In this document: one piece after another, positions 42,719 through 51,748 of the stretch | Layout: each line of letters begins with the position of its first letter | Position numbering within the stretch: the stretch's first letter is position 1 | NCBI GenBank assembly: GCA_035560235.1 | Contig: DATMAG010000109.1 | Coordinates: 1 to 59,878, forward strand | Reading direction: 5' to 3' | DNA: 59,878 nt | From: DASRDU01 sp035560235 | Lineage (GTDB): Bacteria > Acidobacteriota > Blastocatellia > RBC074 | Position numbers and translations under genes: made by a program | Notes under the pieces: model-generated | The model's input: only the letters and a program-made list of their open reading frames with translations | Told to the model about the DNA's origin: nothing | The model's database searches: none

Positions 42719-43307
42719 GGTATGCCTCCAGGTATTCACCAATTTCCTTCCGCAGCCGGGTACGTGTGCGATGCAGGAGAACGCCGACCACCAGGTGCGA
42801 CGTCCCCATCATTTGCGCGATCTCGTGATTGTCAAAACCTTCGAAATACCGCAGCACAAACATCTCCGCCGCATTCTGGCTCATTCTGCCGAGCGACTTC
42901 TGAATCAGCCGCCGCAGTTCCCTGTCCTCGTGCAGCGCCTCAGGACTCTGCCGGGGACTCGCCATCAGTTCTCCCGGTTCGACCTCCTCGAGCGCGACCG
43001 CCTGCGCGGTGCTGCGCGCCCGGATGATGTCGAGCGCCGCATTGATCGCCGCCCGCGTCAGATAAGCCGCCGCACCCGGTGAAAACTCCGGCAGCGACTC
43101 GCGCCTGACAAGCCGCAGAAACACTGTCTGCAGCACGTCCTCGGCGTCAGAAGCGCTGCCCGTAATGCGGTAAGCCGTTCGAAAGACCCGGTCATAATGC
43201 TCGCGAAAAAGCGCCTCAAGCTCGACCGCTCCGACCTTCGCAGCGGTTGCCTTCGGCGTCTCATCGCGTTCGGGCACGGCTCGTAAATGTGTGGCAGTGA
43301 CAGTCAC
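42708..43307 (-). CDS. ECF-type RNA polymerase sigma factor
   Basis: 199 residues. Region 2 (EHYDRVFRTAYRITGSASDAEDVLQTVFLRL) and region 4 (LGRMSQNAAEMFVLRYFEGFDNHEIAQMMGTS, HRTRTRLRK) are complete, linked by an Ala-rich segment. The start is set at GTG 43307 because GGAGG sits six bases before it (43313-43317, minus strand); the ATG 30 bases further upstream has no ribosome site. Translationally coupled to the anti-sigma gene. It is predicted to direct transcription of envelope or stress genes, often including its own operon; I could not define its promoter motif here. Confidence 0.9.
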   Translation of the reverse strand: MTVTATHLRAVPERDETPKATAAKVGAVELEALFREHYDRVFRTAYRITGSASDAEDVLQTVFLRLVRRESLPEFSPGAAAYLTRAAINAALDIIRARSTAQAVALEEVEPGELMASPRQSPEALHEDRELRRLIQKSLGRMSQNAAEMFVLRYFEGFDNHEIAQMMGTSHLVVGVLLHRTRTRLRKEIGEYLEAYHEA

Positions 43308-43517
43308 AGGATCCTCCTTTTTTCCGTCTCCGCTCATAAAAACGCTCGCTGACTGATTTGATTAACAGAAGGCAGGAGAAAAATATTACTCTGCCTGAAA
43401 GGGAAAGTCCTGCCGGAATCGCTGACAGGAGTAACTTTCCGACAGCACCGTTCATCCATTGACGCCCGCGGCAGGGCGCTCATACACTGAGTTTCGTCAA
43501 TCCACGCGGAGGTAAAG

Positions 43518-44246
43518 ATGTCACACGCACTGCCAGAGTATCAGCCGAACATTGCGCATCTGATCACGGAGGATGATGAACCCGTGGATAATATTCCCTC
43601 AGCCAAACAGCAAAGACTCCTGACTGAAACGCTCTACAGTTCCTGGCCCGGCCCGGGAGGAGGAAGAAAGTTTCTGGCGGAAGCCAATATCGGGGTGTTC
43701 TATCTCGCGAAAAATCCGGCCATCGTGCCGGATGTCCTGCTGAGCCTCGATGTCGAAGTTCATCCGGACTTCTGGTCGAAGGAACATCGCTCATATTTTC
43801 TCTGGGAGTTCGGCAAGCCGCCTGATGTCGTGATCGAGATTGTCTCGAATCAGGAAGGCGGCGAGGACTCTGACAAGCTGAGAAAGTATGAACGGATGAA
43901 GATCGGTTATTACATCATCTTCGACCCGGAACAGTATCTCAGCGCCGAAGTGCTGCGGATTTTCCGGCTCGAAGGTTTCACTTATCGCCCGCACGAATCG
44001 CTGGAACTGCCTGAAATCGGCCTCGGCCTGGTTCTCTGGCAGGGCGAATTCGAGGGTGTGCAGAATACCTGGCTGCGCTGGACTGATGAACGCGGCAACC
44101 TGATTCTGACCGGCAGAGAACTGGCTGAAAAAGAACGCGCTGAGAAAGAGCAAGAGCGGGCGGAGAAAGAGGCCGCAATGCAGCGCGCCGAAAAGCTGGC
44201 AGCGCGACTGCGCGAACTGGGTCAGGATCCTGACAAGCTTCGATGA
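43518..44246 (+). CDS. Uma2-family (DUF820) restriction-endonuclease-fold protein
   Basis: 242 residues; GCGGAGG precedes ATG 43518. Contains the PD-(D/E)XK-like pattern of the family: VPDVLLSLDV, PPDVVIEIVSNQEGGEDSDKLRKYERMKIGYYIIFD. The C-terminal 40 residues are a charged coiled coil (ELAEKERAEKEQERAEKE). Uma2 proteins are abundant in cyanobacteria and Acidobacteria and are predicted nucleases, without an established role. The stop codon overlaps the next start (ATGA), so it is co-translated with the cyclase-family lipoprotein, an association with no obvious functional logic. Confidence 0.85.
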   Translation: MSHALPEYQPNIAHLITEDDEPVDNIPSAKQQRLLTETLYSSWPGPGGGRKFLAEANIGVFYLAKNPAIVPDVLLSLDVEVHPDFWSKEHRSYFLWEFGKPPDVVIEIVSNQEGGEDSDKLRKYERMKIGYYIIFDPEQYLSAEVLRIFRLEGFTYRPHESLELPEIGLGLVLWQGEFEGVQNTWLRWTDERGNLILTGRELAEKERAEKEQERAEKEAAMQRAEKLAARLRELGQDPDKLR

Positions 44247-45097
44247 CCGGAATGAATGCCATGAAAATCGCTCGTCCCACATTGTCGCGGCTCGCCGCAC
44301 TGATCATCACTGCCGGACTGGCCGCGTCCTGCTCAACCACCTCGTCGCCGTCGCGGGCGGCAGGCAGCCCATTGCCCGCCGCAATTGATGAAACGAAGCT
44401 CGTTGATCTGACCTACAGCTTTGACGACAAGACAATCTACTGGCCGACGGCGAAGCCCTTCACCTGGGAGAAGGAATCGTGGGGCGTTTCGCCTGGCGGT
44501 TACTGGTACACTGCCGCGCGTTATGCGGCGAGCGAACACGGCGGGACGCATCTGGACGCGCCGCTGCATTTCGGCAAAGACAAGGCGGCGGCGGATGAAA
44601 TCCCGATTTCAAAACTCGTCGCGCCTGCCGTGGTCATCAGCATCGCTGCGGCCTGCGAGAAGGATGCCGATTACAGGCTCTCGGTCGCTGACATTGAAGC
44701 CTGGGAGAAGGCAAACGGGCGCATTCCTGATGACTCAGTCGTGCTGATTTACACGGGCTGGGGCCGGTTCTGGCCCGATAAAAAGAAGTATCTCGGCTCG
44801 GACAAGCCGGGCGACACGGCGAATCTGCATTTCCCCGGCATCTCGCGTGAAGCGGCTGAAATGCTCGCCTCGCAGCGCCGGATTGACGGCATCGGGATTG
44901 ACACGGCGAGCATTGATTACGGGCAGTCGAAGGATTTCATAGTGCATCAGGTGCTGTACGGCAAAAATATTTACGGCCTCGAAAACGTCGCGAACCTCGA
45001 CCGGCTGCCCGTGAAAGGCGCAACGCTCATTGCCCTGCCGATGAAGATCAAAGGCGGCACTGGCGGCCCGGCGCGCATCATCGCGCTGCTGCCCTGA
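44243..45097 (+). CDS. cyclase-family (kynurenine formamidase-like) lipoprotein
   Basis: 284 residues. A lipoprotein signal is visible (LAALIITAGLAASC, cysteine near residue 30). The enzyme domain has the family metal site HGGTHLDAPLHF near residues 92-103, then DSVVLIYTGWGRFW, FPGISREAAEML and GIGIDTASIDYGQSKDF. Relatives are Mn/Zn-dependent hydrolases, including N-formylkynurenine formamidase; membrane-anchored exported forms have no assigned substrate. Translation starts within the Uma2 stop (ATGA at 44243); an alternative ATG six codons later is also possible. Confidence 0.87.
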   Translation: MTGMNAMKIARPTLSRLAALIITAGLAASCSTTSSPSRAAGSPLPAAIDETKLVDLTYSFDDKTIYWPTAKPFTWEKESWGVSPGGYWYTAARYAASEHGGTHLDAPLHFGKDKAAADEIPISKLVAPAVVISIAAACEKDADYRLSVADIEAWEKANGRIPDDSVVLIYTGWGRFWPDKKKYLGSDKPGDTANLHFPGISREAAEMLASQRRIDGIGIDTASIDYGQSKDFIVHQVLYGKNIYGLENVANLDRLPVKGATLIALPMKIKGGTGGPARIIALLP

Positions 45098-45146
45098 CGG
45101 CGGGTCAGCGATAAACAATACTTATGCTTCCTGCAATTTAATTCAT

Positions 45147-45176
45147 TTGCTTTTATGTCCCTGGCCTGCGTATTCT
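45147..45176 (+). promoter_or_regulatory. possible promoter of leuCD
   Basis: TTGCTT and TATTCT separated by 18 bases, about 45 bp before the leuC start. Moderate match only. Confidence 0.3.
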
Positions 45177-45222
45177 GCCCTGCGGTCAAAACTGACGCTC
45201 ATTCAATCTTCAAGGAAGTTCT

Positions 45223-46623
45223 ATGGCGAGAACTCTGTTCGACAAAATCTGGGACAGCCACGTAGTTCATTACGAGGCGGGCAAACCGGCGATTCTATAT
45301 ATTGACCTGCACCTGGTACACGAGGTCACCAGCCCGCAGGCATTCGACGGATTGCGGCTGAACGGGCGGCGGGTGCGGCGGCCCGATCTGACCGTCTGCA
45401 CGGTGGATCACAACATTCCGACCTGGAGCCGGTCGCTGCCGATCACTGATCCGGTCTCGAAAGCGCAGATTGAAACGCTCGAAAAAAACTGCCGCGATTT
45501 CGGCCTGACGCTTTACGGGATGGACAGCCCGCGTCAGGGCATCGTTCACGTCATCGGGCCGGAACTCGGCCTGACGCTCCCCGGCATGACGATTGTCTGC
45601 GGCGACAGCCACACAGCCACGCACGGCGCATTCGGCGCGCTCGCCTTCGGCATCGGCACAAGCGAGGTCGAACACGTTCTGGCGACGCAGACGCTGCAGC
45701 AGCAGAAGCCGAAAAACTTCCGCATCAATGTCAACGGCAGGCTGCCGCAGGGCATCACGGCCAAGGACATCATTCTTTACATCATTCGCACCATCGGGAC
45801 TGACGGCGCGACGGGTTACGTCATCGAATACGCCGGCGACGTGATTCGCAATCTGACAATGGAAGAGCGGATGACAATCTGCAATATGTCCATCGAAGCG
45901 GGCGCGCGCGCAGGCATGATTGCGCCCGACGAAACGACCTTCAGCTACCTCCAGGGCCGCGAATTCGCGCCGCAGGGTCTGGCCTTCGATGAGGCCGTCG
46001 CTTACTGGCGAACGCTGCCGACCGAAGCCGATGCGACCTTTGACCGCGAACTGATGATCTGCGCGGAATCGCTGGCGCCGCAGGTGACCTGGGGCACGAG
46101 TCCCGGAATGGTGGCCGATGTGACCGGGCGGGTGCCCGATCCTGACGAAATGCCCGATGAAAATTCGCGCAAAGCCGCGCGCCGCGCGCTCGAATACATG
46201 GGCCTTGAAGCGGGCACGCCGATTCAGGAAGTCAGAATTGACCGCGTCTTCATCGGCTCCTGCACCAACTCGCGGATTGAAGACCTGCGCGCTGCCGCCG
46301 CGATTGCGAAAGGAAAGAGGGTCGCCGCGCACGTCAATGCGATGATTGTGCCGGGTTCGCAGGCAATCAAGGCGCAGGCCGAGGCGGAAGGACTGGATCA
46401 GATCTTCAGAGAAGCGGGCTTTGACTGGCGCGAATCGGGCTGCAGCATGTGTCTGGCGATGAATCCCGATGTGCTGCAACCGGGCGAGCGCTGTGCTTCG
46501 ACTTCAAACCGCAACTTCGAGGGCCGTCAGGGAGCCGGAGGCCGCACGCATCTGGTCAGCCCTGCGATGGCCGCCGCTGCCGCCATCGCCGGACATTTTG
46601 TTGATGTCCGCAACTGGAACTAA
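45223..46623 (+). CDS. leuC: 3-isopropylmalate dehydratase large subunit
   Basis: 466 residues, typical length. The three [4Fe-4S] ligands are in place: C347 (GSCTNSRIEDL), C407 and C410 (SGCSMCLAMNP). VCGDSHTATHGAFGALAFGIG and SNRNFEGRQGAGGRTHLVSP are also family signatures. With LeuD it isomerises 2-isopropylmalate to 3-isopropylmalate in leucine synthesis, in the cytosol. AAGGAAG precedes the ATG. Followed by leuD after a 104-bp spacer that is almost entirely a repeat. leuA and leuB are not in the window. Confidence 0.97.
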   Translation: MARTLFDKIWDSHVVHYEAGKPAILYIDLHLVHEVTSPQAFDGLRLNGRRVRRPDLTVCTVDHNIPTWSRSLPITDPVSKAQIETLEKNCRDFGLTLYGMDSPRQGIVHVIGPELGLTLPGMTIVCGDSHTATHGAFGALAFGIGTSEVEHVLATQTLQQQKPKNFRINVNGRLPQGITAKDIILYIIRTIGTDGATGYVIEYAGDVIRNLTMEERMTICNMSIEAGARAGMIAPDETTFSYLQGREFAPQGLAFDEAVAYWRTLPTEADATFDRELMICAESLAPQVTWGTSPGMVADVTGRVPDPDEMPDENSRKAARRALEYMGLEAGTPIQEVRIDRVFIGSCTNSRIEDLRAAAAIAKGKRVAAHVNAMIVPGSQAIKAQAEAEGLDQIFREAGFDWRESGCSMCLAMNPDVLQPGERCASTSNRNFEGRQGAGGRTHLVSPAMAAAAAIAGHFVDVRNWN

Positions 46624-46625
46624 CC

Positions 46626-46722
46626 GAATGCGGAATGCGGAGTGCAGAATGCGGAATGACAACCGCTTCGCTGGTTTGACTCCTGTTCTGCAATTCCGCA
46701 TTCCACATTCAGCATTCCACAT
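46626..46722. repeat. inverted AATGCGGA array between leuC and leuD
   Basis: Left arm GAATGCGGAATGCGGAGTGC (46626 onward), right arm TTCCGCATTCCACATTCAGC to 46722, ending only five bases before the leuD start codon. Same family as 21669-21761. Confidence 0.75.
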
Positions 46723-46727
46723 TTGCC

Positions 46728-47324
46728 ATGAAACCTTTCACCACTCATACCGGCATCGTCGCCACGCTGGATCGCGTCAACGTTGACACGGATCAGATCA
46801 TTCCGAAGCAGTTTCTCAAGCGGATCAGCCGCAGCGGGTTTGAAGATGCGCTCTTTTTCGACTGGCGCTTCAGGTCCGACGGGTCGCCGAACCCTGAGTT
46901 CGAACTGAATCAGCCACGCTTTGCGGGCGCGAGCATCCTGCTGACGCGGGCGAATTTCGGCTGCGGCTCATCGCGTGAACACGCGCCCTGGGCGCTCAAT
47001 GATTACGGCTTTCGCGCAGTCATCGCGCCCTCGTTTGCCGACATCTTTTTCAATAACTGCTTCAAGAACGGCATGCTGCCGATCAGACTCAGCGAGGAGC
47101 AGGTTGAAGACCTCTTTCAGCGCGCGCGCGCACAGGCCGGTTATCAACTGACGATTGATCTGGAGCAGCAGACAATCAGCGACGATTCGGGCCTGAAGCT
47201 GAGCTTTGAAGTTGACCCGTTCCGCCGCGACTGCCTGCTCAGGGGCCTCGATGACATCGGCCTGACGCTGCAGTACGAAGAGCAGATCGCAGCTTACGAA
47301 GCCCGCCGCATCAGTTTCAGATAA
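46728..47324 (+). CDS. leuD: 3-isopropylmalate dehydratase small subunit
   Basis: 198 residues. The swivelling domain is recognisable from VNVDTDQIIPKQFLKRI, LTRANFGCGSSREHAPWAL and FADIFFNNCFKNGMLPI. Works with LeuC as a heterodimer. No Shine-Dalgarno sequence is visible: the bases before ATG 46728 belong to a repeat arm (CATTTGCC), so translation may depend on coupling or on an unstructured start. A hairpin terminator follows. Confidence 0.96.
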   Translation: MKPFTTHTGIVATLDRVNVDTDQIIPKQFLKRISRSGFEDALFFDWRFRSDGSPNPEFELNQPRFAGASILLTRANFGCGSSREHAPWALNDYGFRAVIAPSFADIFFNNCFKNGMLPIRLSEEQVEDLFQRARAQAGYQLTIDLEQQTISDDSGLKLSFEVDPFRRDCLLRGLDDIGLTLQYEEQIAAYEARRISFR

Positions 47325-47370
47325 CAGAAATGTTCGACACTCTGACGGCCTGCTCAGGGAGTCTTCAGCA

Positions 47371-47394
47371 GACCGGACAGTCTGCTGTCCGGTC
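47371..47394 (+). terminator. terminator after leuD
   Basis: GACCGGACAG/CTGTCCGGTC hairpin with a TCTG loop followed by CTTCTC. Perfect stem, weak T tract. 47 bp after the leuD stop codon. Confidence 0.6.
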
Positions 47395-47494
47395 CTTCTC
47401 GTGCACCGGGGTTGTCGGAGCGCCGTGCCTGTAACGACAGCCGCCTCTCCTCTCGCTTGCTTCGGACGGGTCTGCGGATGTAAATGGTGTGGTA

Positions 47495-48442
47495 ATGAAG
47501 CGGCGCAGACCACAGCACCGACCGGCCACCTGGCGGCAACGGCTTTCAATCCCGCCCGACCCGACTGCGCATCCGCTCTTCCTCTCGCCGCGTCGGCCAC
47601 CGTTCAGTGAACTGCTGCGCCATCTCTGGGATGAATGCTTCAAAGATGATGTTTTCGGGCGGGCTGCGCAACTGGCCTATTACCTGCTTTTTTCGATCTT
47701 CCCGATGCTGCTCTTTCTGGCGGCGCTGCTTGCGTTTCTGCCGATCCCCGATCTGATGGAAAGCCTGCTCGGCTATCTCAGCCGCGTGCTGCCGGGCGAG
47801 GCTTACCGGATGCTGCGCGGAACGGCCATCGAGGTGCTGCAGAATCAGCGGCCCGGACTGCTGAGCATCAGCCTGCTGGTCACGGTCTGGAGCTCCTCAT
47901 CCGCAATGGCCGCCCTGATCGGCTCGCTCAACGTGGCCTACAACGTCGAGGAGCATCGTCCCTGGTGGAAGCAGCGGCTGCTGGCCATAGTGCTGACCAT
48001 CGGGCTGGCGGGGTTTACGATTCTCGCGCTGGCGCTGATCTTTTTCGGCGGCACCATCGGCGAATCAATCGCGCGGGTTTACGGGTTCGGTTCGGCCTAT
48101 CACATCTTCTGGAATGTTATGCAGTGGCCGCTGCTGATTATCTTCGTCCTCTTCGGCATTGATCTGGTCTATTACCTCGCGCCCAACCTGCCGCTGCTGC
48201 GGTGGCGCTGGATCACGCCCGGCTCGGTCTTCGCCGTCGTCTGCTGGATCCTTATTTCCTACGGGCTGCGATTTTATCTGGCGCGGTTTTCCAACTACAA
48301 CGCGACCTATGGTTCGATTGGCGGTGTGATAGTGATGATGCTCTGGCTCTATCTGACGGGTCTGGTGATGCTGATCGGCGGAGAGATCAATTCGGTGCTG
48401 GAACGGATGGTTTACGGCAGCACAAATGAACGGTCAGGGTGA
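47495..48442 (+). CDS. YihY/BrkB-family inner membrane protein
   Basis: 315 residues. After a basic 45-residue leader it shows six membrane helices (LAYYLLFSIFPMLLFLAALLAF, GLLSISLLVTVWSSSSAMAALIG, LLAIVLTIGLAGFTILALALIFFGG, WPLLIIFVLFGIDLVYYLAP, ITPGSVFAVVCWILISYGLRFYLA, IGGVIVMMLWLYLTGLVMLIGGEIN). The ending GGEINSVLERM is the family hallmark. Often annotated as a virulence factor or as a putative RNase BN, which is a historical misassignment; its real role is unknown, with envelope or lipid transport proposed. ATG 47495 is preferred to GTG 47489; neither has a clear ribosome site. Confidence 0.87.
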   Translation: MKRRRPQHRPATWRQRLSIPPDPTAHPLFLSPRRPPFSELLRHLWDECFKDDVFGRAAQLAYYLLFSIFPMLLFLAALLAFLPIPDLMESLLGYLSRVLPGEAYRMLRGTAIEVLQNQRPGLLSISLLVTVWSSSSAMAALIGSLNVAYNVEEHRPWWKQRLLAIVLTIGLAGFTILALALIFFGGTIGESIARVYGFGSAYHIFWNVMQWPLLIIFVLFGIDLVYYLAPNLPLLRWRWITPGSVFAVVCWILISYGLRFYLARFSNYNATYGSIGGVIVMMLWLYLTGLVMLIGGEINSVLERMVYGSTNERSG

Positions 48443-48565
48443 GCAGAAGAGAGATGACGGAACACACGGAATAAACGAAACACACGGAAAACTTCAGGGC
48501 TGTTTCAGTTCTGCTTTCGTCTGTTTCGTTATTTCCGTGTGTTCCGTCATCTCTCTTCTTCCTGC
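48443..48565. repeat. long intergenic hairpin, 'AGAGAGATGACGGAAC' family, copy 5
   Basis: Arms GCAGAAGAGAGATGACGGAA and TTCCGTCATCTCTCTTCTTC type. Begins directly after the brkB stop codon and ends 36 bp before the tpiA stop codon of the convergent gene. Confidence 0.8.
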
Positions 48566-48600
48566 CTGAACACTGCTGCGCTGATGTTCACAGAGCGAGA

Positions 48601-49359
48601 TTATCTTTCGTAATTGACGATCTTCGCAAAGCTCGCGGCCTCGAGGCTCGCGCCGCCGACGAGCGCGCCGTCAATGTCCGGTTCGCGCATCAGGTCGGAG
48701 ATGTTTTCAGGCTTGACGCTGCCGCCGTACAGAATGCGCAGATTGTCTGCGACCTTTCTGCCGAATTTTTCAGTCAGCCAGCCGCGAATGAACGCATGCA
48801 TCTGCTGCGCCTGTTCGGGCGTCGCGGTGCGACCAGTCCCGATGGCCCAGACCGGTTCGTAGGCGATGATGGTGCGCAACATATCCCATTCGCTCATCCC
48901 GGCAAAGCCGCCATCAAGCTGCATGCGGACGACGTTTTCTGCAATCCCTGCATCGCGCTCAGCCAGCGTTTCACCGACACAGACAATCGGGAGCAGATTG
49001 AAATGCAGCGCCGCTCGTGTCTTCCGGTTGACGGTTTCGTCGGTTTCGCCATACATCGCGCGGCGTTCGGAATGGCCGATGATGACGTGCGTGCATCCGG
49101 CATCGCGGATCATATCGCCGCTGACTTCGCCGGTATGCGCGCCCCACTTCGTTTCAGTTGATAAATCCTGCGCGGCAACTCTGATGTTCGAGCCTTCCAG
49201 CCGGTCAGCGACCGATTTCAGCGAGGTGTATGTCGGCGCGATGATGACCTCGCAATGATTCGCATTGGCGACGAGCGGCTTGAGTTCCAGAGCCGTCGCC
49301 ACGGCTTCGCTGATGAGCTTGAACATTTTCCAGTTACCGGCAATGACGGGTTTGCGCAT
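48601..49359 (-). CDS. tpiA: triosephosphate isomerase
   Basis: 252 residues, normal length. Active-site segments are complete: GNWKMFK with the catalytic lysine, VIIGHSERR with the electrophilic histidine, and AYEPVWAIGTGRTATPEQ with the catalytic glutamate and the mobile loop. It interconverts dihydroxyacetone phosphate and glyceraldehyde 3-phosphate. Lies on the same strand as pgk but with an exported-protein gene between them. Confidence 0.97.
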   Translation of the reverse strand: MRKPVIAGNWKMFKLISEAVATALELKPLVANANHCEVIIAPTYTSLKSVADRLEGSNIRVAAQDLSTETKWGAHTGEVSGDMIRDAGCTHVIIGHSERRAMYGETDETVNRKTRAALHFNLLPIVCVGETLAERDAGIAENVVRMQLDGGFAGMSEWDMLRTIIAYEPVWAIGTGRTATPEQAQQMHAFIRGWLTEKFGRKVADNLRILYGGSVKPENISDLMREPDIDGALVGGASLEAASFAKIVNYER

Positions 49360-49463
49360 GGATCTCCTCGTGGTTGATGAATTGATGAGTATGATAATTC
49401 GTAGTCCGGACTCGCGGCCTCTGAATCAGTCCTGACTGATGAAAGGCAAATGCCCCGGTCTGA

Positions 49464-50312
49464 TTACCTGAACAGTCCCGGCGGCAGACCGGCGTCCAGG
49501 CCCTGCTCGATGAGTTCGGCAATCTGCTTTTTCACCGCTTCCATCCGCGCGCGAGCCGCTGTGAGTTCCTCCTGCGTGGTCTGCAGTTCAGCGCGCTGGC
49601 GGTTGACGTAATAAATATCGGAACAGTTGAATCTGCCGAAGTTGATGTCAGTGATTCCGGCGCAGGCATTGACCCGGAGATTGGTTTGTGCGCGGCGCGC
49701 CCGCAGATCCATCACGGCAGCGCGGGCCTCGGCGTCGCGCAGATCCTGCCGCAGTTCGAGCAGCCGCTCGCGAAAGCTTTCGGGATCAGGCTGGCCGTTG
49801 CTCCTGTAGAGCGCATAAGTTCGCAGCAGGAAGCCTTCGCGCCGCGCTTCTTCGAGCAGCGCGTTGAGTTCGACAAAGGCCCGCTCAGCCTCGGCGCGCA
49901 GTTGTTTCGAGAGCGCCATCTGATCGCTGTACTCGGCATTCAACTGATTTTTCTGCTGCGGATCGCGCGGCTGATTGAGGTCGAAATAAGCGTTCCGGGC
50001 GCGGGCGGCGGCCAGTTCCGCCTGATCGGCTCGCCGTTCGAGTTCACGGACGCGCGCCAGGGCGGCGCGGTATCGCGCATTCCACGCAATCTCTGCCGCC
50101 GTGAACGCATCCGTCTGCTGCTGATCCCGCTCTACTGTTCGCGTTGTCTTCAGCACGGCAGACGGATTGCGCGCTTCCACATCTGCGGTGGTGAGCGACG
50201 CCATACGCGCTTGAGATACTGAGCCTGAGTTCTGCTGCTGCGCCAGCCCGTTCACCGTAACAAGCATCACCAGCAGCATCAACGGGACGAGGTTTCGCAA
50301 TGTGTGAGACAT
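49464..50312 (-). CDS. exported coiled-coil protein of unknown function
   Basis: 282 residues from ATG 50312 (AAAGGAG nine bases upstream; the frame extends to 50366 without support). Signal peptide MSHTLRNLVPLMLLVMLVTV with GLAQQ as the probable cleavage region. The rest is almost all charged helix (RYRAALARVRELERRADQAE; EQAELNALLEEARREG-like heptads; LRQDLRDAEARAAVMDLRAR; TQEELTAARARMEAVKKQIA) with a short CAGITDINFGRFNCSDIYYV segment carrying two cysteines that could form a disulfide. Periplasmic location predicted. Sits between pgk and tpiA, with no known family recognised. Confidence 0.75.
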   Translation of the reverse strand: MSHTLRNLVPLMLLVMLVTVNGLAQQQNSGSVSQARMASLTTADVEARNPSAVLKTTRTVERDQQQTDAFTAAEIAWNARYRAALARVRELERRADQAELAAARARNAYFDLNQPRDPQQKNQLNAEYSDQMALSKQLRAEAERAFVELNALLEEARREGFLLRTYALYRSNGQPDPESFRERLLELRQDLRDAEARAAVMDLRARRAQTNLRVNACAGITDINFGRFNCSDIYYVNRQRAELQTTQEELTAARARMEAVKKQIAELIEQGLDAGLPPGLFR

Positions 50313-50551
50313 AACGTGCGACTCCTTTGATGCCGGCCTGAATGGGTGGATTACATATTTCGGCAAAGAGAGTAAATGCTCAATTCCGCGCCAGACCCGG
50401 TTAATTCGTACTGAAAATCAGGGAAGAAAGATGACCGCAGCAAACGGAAAACACTCAGCCACGAATGCACACGAATCTTTACAAACAGAGGTCATTCAAT
50501 CGCTGATTTGCCCCTTGTTCCATTCTCCGTTTCCTGCGGTCCTCTCTCGCT

Positions 50552-51748
50552 TCATTTTTCAGTCAGCGCCGCCACGCCGGGCAGCACGTCTCCGGCGAGC
50601 AGTTCAAGCGTTGCGCCGCCGCCGGTCGAAATGTGCGTGACCTTGTCGGCCAGGCCCGATTCGTGAATCGCGGCCACGCTGTCGCCGCCGCCGATGATCG
50701 AAATGGCGTGATTGTTTTCTGAAGCATCGGCTACGGCCTGCGCGACGGCGCGCGTGCCCTCGTCAAAGGGCTGTTTTTCAAACATCCCCATCGGGCCGTT
50801 CCAGATAATCGTTTTCGCCCGGGTGATGATCTCGCGGTACTGCTCGCGCGTCGCCGGGCCGATGTCGAGGCCCATTTTGTCAGCCGGAGTTTCAGTCACG
50901 CTGACGGTCTGCGCGTTTGCGCCGTCGTCAGGATTCGCCGCGACGACGTGATCAACTGGCAGCCGCAGCTCAACGTTGCGCTCCTTCGCCAGCGTCTCAA
51001 GCTGCAGGGCCAGGTTCTTTTTGTCCGCTTCGACGAGCGATTTGCCGACCGGCAATCCTTTGGCCAGAAAGAAGGTGTAGGCCATTGCGCCGCCGATCAG
51101 CACTGAATCAGCCGATTTGAGCAGGTTTTCGATTACCTGAATCTTGTCTGATACCTTCGCGCCGCCGAGGATGACGACGAAGGGCCGCTGCGGATGTTCG
51201 AGCGCGTCGTAGAGATACCGCAGTTCCTTGTCCATCAGGAAACCGGCGGCGGCCTGGCTGACGTGATGCGTAATGCCTTCGGTCGAAGCGTGCGCGCGGT
51301 GCGCAGTGCCGAAGGCGTCATTCACATAAACATCGCAGAGCGCGGCCAGCTTCGCCGCAAAGCCCGGATCGTTCGCTTCTTCTTCAGGGTAGAAGCGAAC
51401 ATTCTCGAGCACCACGATGTCGCCGTTCTTCATTGCACTGACTGCGGCCTCGGCCTTTTCACCGATGCAGTCTTCGGCCATAGTGACAGGACGGCCAAGC
51501 AGTTTTGCGAGATGCTCAGCGACCGGGCGCAGCGAATATTTCGGATTCTTCTGTCCCTTCGGACGCCCCAGGTGTGAAGCGAGAATCACCTTTGCGCCCT
51601 TGTCGAGGGCGTACTGAATGGTCGGGATGGCGGCAGTGATGCGCGTATCGTCAGTCACCCTGCCGTCTTCGAGCGGGACATTGAAATCCACGCGAATGAA
51701 GACTCGTTTCCCGGCCAGATCAAGATCACGAATTGAGAGCTTCGCCAT
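50552..51748 (-). CDS. pgk: phosphoglycerate kinase
   Basis: 398 residues, normal length. FIRVDFNVPLEDGRVTDDTRI, the substrate-binding HLGRPKG, ENVRFYPEE, LGGAKVSDKI, WNGPMGMFE and the nucleotide-binding GGGDSVAAI are all present. Transfers phosphate from 1,3-bisphosphoglycerate to ADP in glycolysis. gap, often upstream of pgk, is not in the window. Confidence 0.97.
   Translation of the reverse strand: MAKLSIRDLDLAGKRVFIRVDFNVPLEDGRVTDDTRITAAIPTIQYALDKGAKVILASHLGRPKGQKNPKYSLRPVAEHLAKLLGRPVTMAEDCIGEKAEAAVSAMKNGDIVVLENVRFYPEEEANDPGFAAKLAALCDVYVNDAFGTAHRAHASTEGITHHVSQAAAGFLMDKELRYLYDALEHPQRPFVVILGGAKVSDKIQVIENLLKSADSVLIGGAMAYTFFLAKGLPVGKSLVEADKKNLALQLETLAKERNVELRLPVDHVVAANPDDGANAQTVSVTETPADKMGLDIGPATREQYREIITRAKTIIWNGPMGMFEKQPFDEGTRAVAQAVADASENNHAISIIGGGDSVAAIHESGLADKVTHISTGGGATLELLAGDVLPGVAALTEK

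Noticed and set aside
45295..46479. 394-codon minus-strand frame
   Set aside because: Antisense to leuC, which is certain.
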